64,000 bases of DNA from an uncultured Thermomicrobiaceae bacterium (lineage in GTDB: Bacteria; Chloroflexota; Chloroflexia; Thermomicrobiales; Thermomicrobiaceae): positions 1 through 64,000 of the forward strand of contig CALKCJ010000044.1 in the NCBI GenBank assembly GCA_938082375.1, read 5' to 3'. The position numbers and the translations under genes were made by a program. Below, piece after piece: positions 63,855 to 64,000 of this stretch. A model generated the notes under the pieces. It had not been told where the DNA came from. It worked only from the letters and a program-made list of their open reading frames with translations, and did not search any database. Numbering within the stretch: the first letter of the stretch is position 1; each line of letters opens with the position of its first letter.

Positions 63855-64000
63855 CTATGCCAGCTTGGCCCAAGCCGTCTCGATCAGTCGACTAACCTTC
63901 CCGCGGTGGAGCCTGCGCTCTACAAGCACTACAGGCTGAGCTGTCTGGGAGCTCTTCCCTACCAGAGTGATGGCGCACTCGCCGATGTCGAGCGGCGGCG
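63855..64000 (-). CDS. C-terminal fragment of an unidentified protein (5' end outside window)
   Basis: The minus strand is open from the window edge to a TAG at 63857-63855 and reads as a protein-like stretch of 48 residues, including IGECAITLVGKSS and LVERRLHRGKVSRLIETA. The family is unknown. The plus-strand frame on the same bases is less protein-like but cannot be excluded. Confidence 0.35.
   Translation of the reverse strand, partial: PPLDIGECAITLVGKSSQTAQPVVLVERRLHRGKVSRLIETAWAKLA

Overview
The window looks like a chromosomal segment of a high-GC, Gram-negative-type or monoderm-like bacterium, most probably Chloroflexota of the Thermomicrobia/Sphaerobacter type. The reasons are the gene families (a DegS-like kinase next to a NarL-type two-component pair, a BTAD regulator, a DUF2085 protein, a Tat-type lipoprotein of a sugar ABC transporter, PdxST rather than DXP-dependent PLP synthesis), the strong Shine-Dalgarno sites with frequent GTG starts, and a G+C content in the 60s by eye. 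The assignment is inference; no rRNA or tRNA was seen to confirm it.

Left part (1-12000): the end of a HAD phosphatase, a methyltransferase, an M19 dipeptidase, then ftsY-ffh followed directly by a histidine kinase/response regulator pair, and a convergent DegS-like protein that has lost its phosphoacceptor histidine. A MIP18/DUF59 protein and an amidohydrolase share a good sigma70-type promoter. A minus-strand group encodes a DUF2085 membrane protein, CoaBC and a YggT-like protein.

Nitrogen region (12150-24170): a minus-strand cluster in the order cytochrome c, narG, PPIase, narH, narJ, narI, narK, ending in a hairpin terminator and preceded by a PAS-GAF-BTAD regulator. This order is the one known from nitrite oxidoreductase (nxr) clusters of Nitrobacter, so the enzyme could be a nitrite oxidoreductase as well as a nitrate reductase.

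Central metabolism (24400-45560): a SelA-like PLP enzyme, a minus-strand sugar ABC transporter operon with a dehydrogenase (its binding-protein gene carries a one-base frameshift), a PucR regulator, pdxR-pdxS-pdxT (PLP synthesis), a RodA/FtsW protein, an HD hydrolase, a flavin amine oxidase next to a formaldehyde-dehydrogenase-like enzyme, mreB, a zinc-ribbon coiled-coil protein and an M50 protease.

Accessory region (45560-64000): a threonine aldolase gene is cut off in mid-gene and foreign DNA begins. First come three plus-strand genes (small acidic protein, SNF2 helicase, DnaJ-type zinc-finger protein). Then comes a convergent, tightly overlapping nine-gene minus-strand operon of about 15.4 kb with visibly lower G+C. 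It combines a DNA phosphorothioation set (DUF4007, large P-loop ATPase, PAPS-reductase-like sulfurtransferase, cysteine desulfurase) with a BREX effector set (BrxC/PglY-like ATPase, PglZ, BrxL) and has no DNA methyltransferase. It also contains a second DUF4007-like protein and an unrecognised small protein. I read this as a phage-defence system in which sulfur modification replaces the methylation of ordinary BREX (type-4-BREX/Pbe-like). It is the most interesting item of the window.
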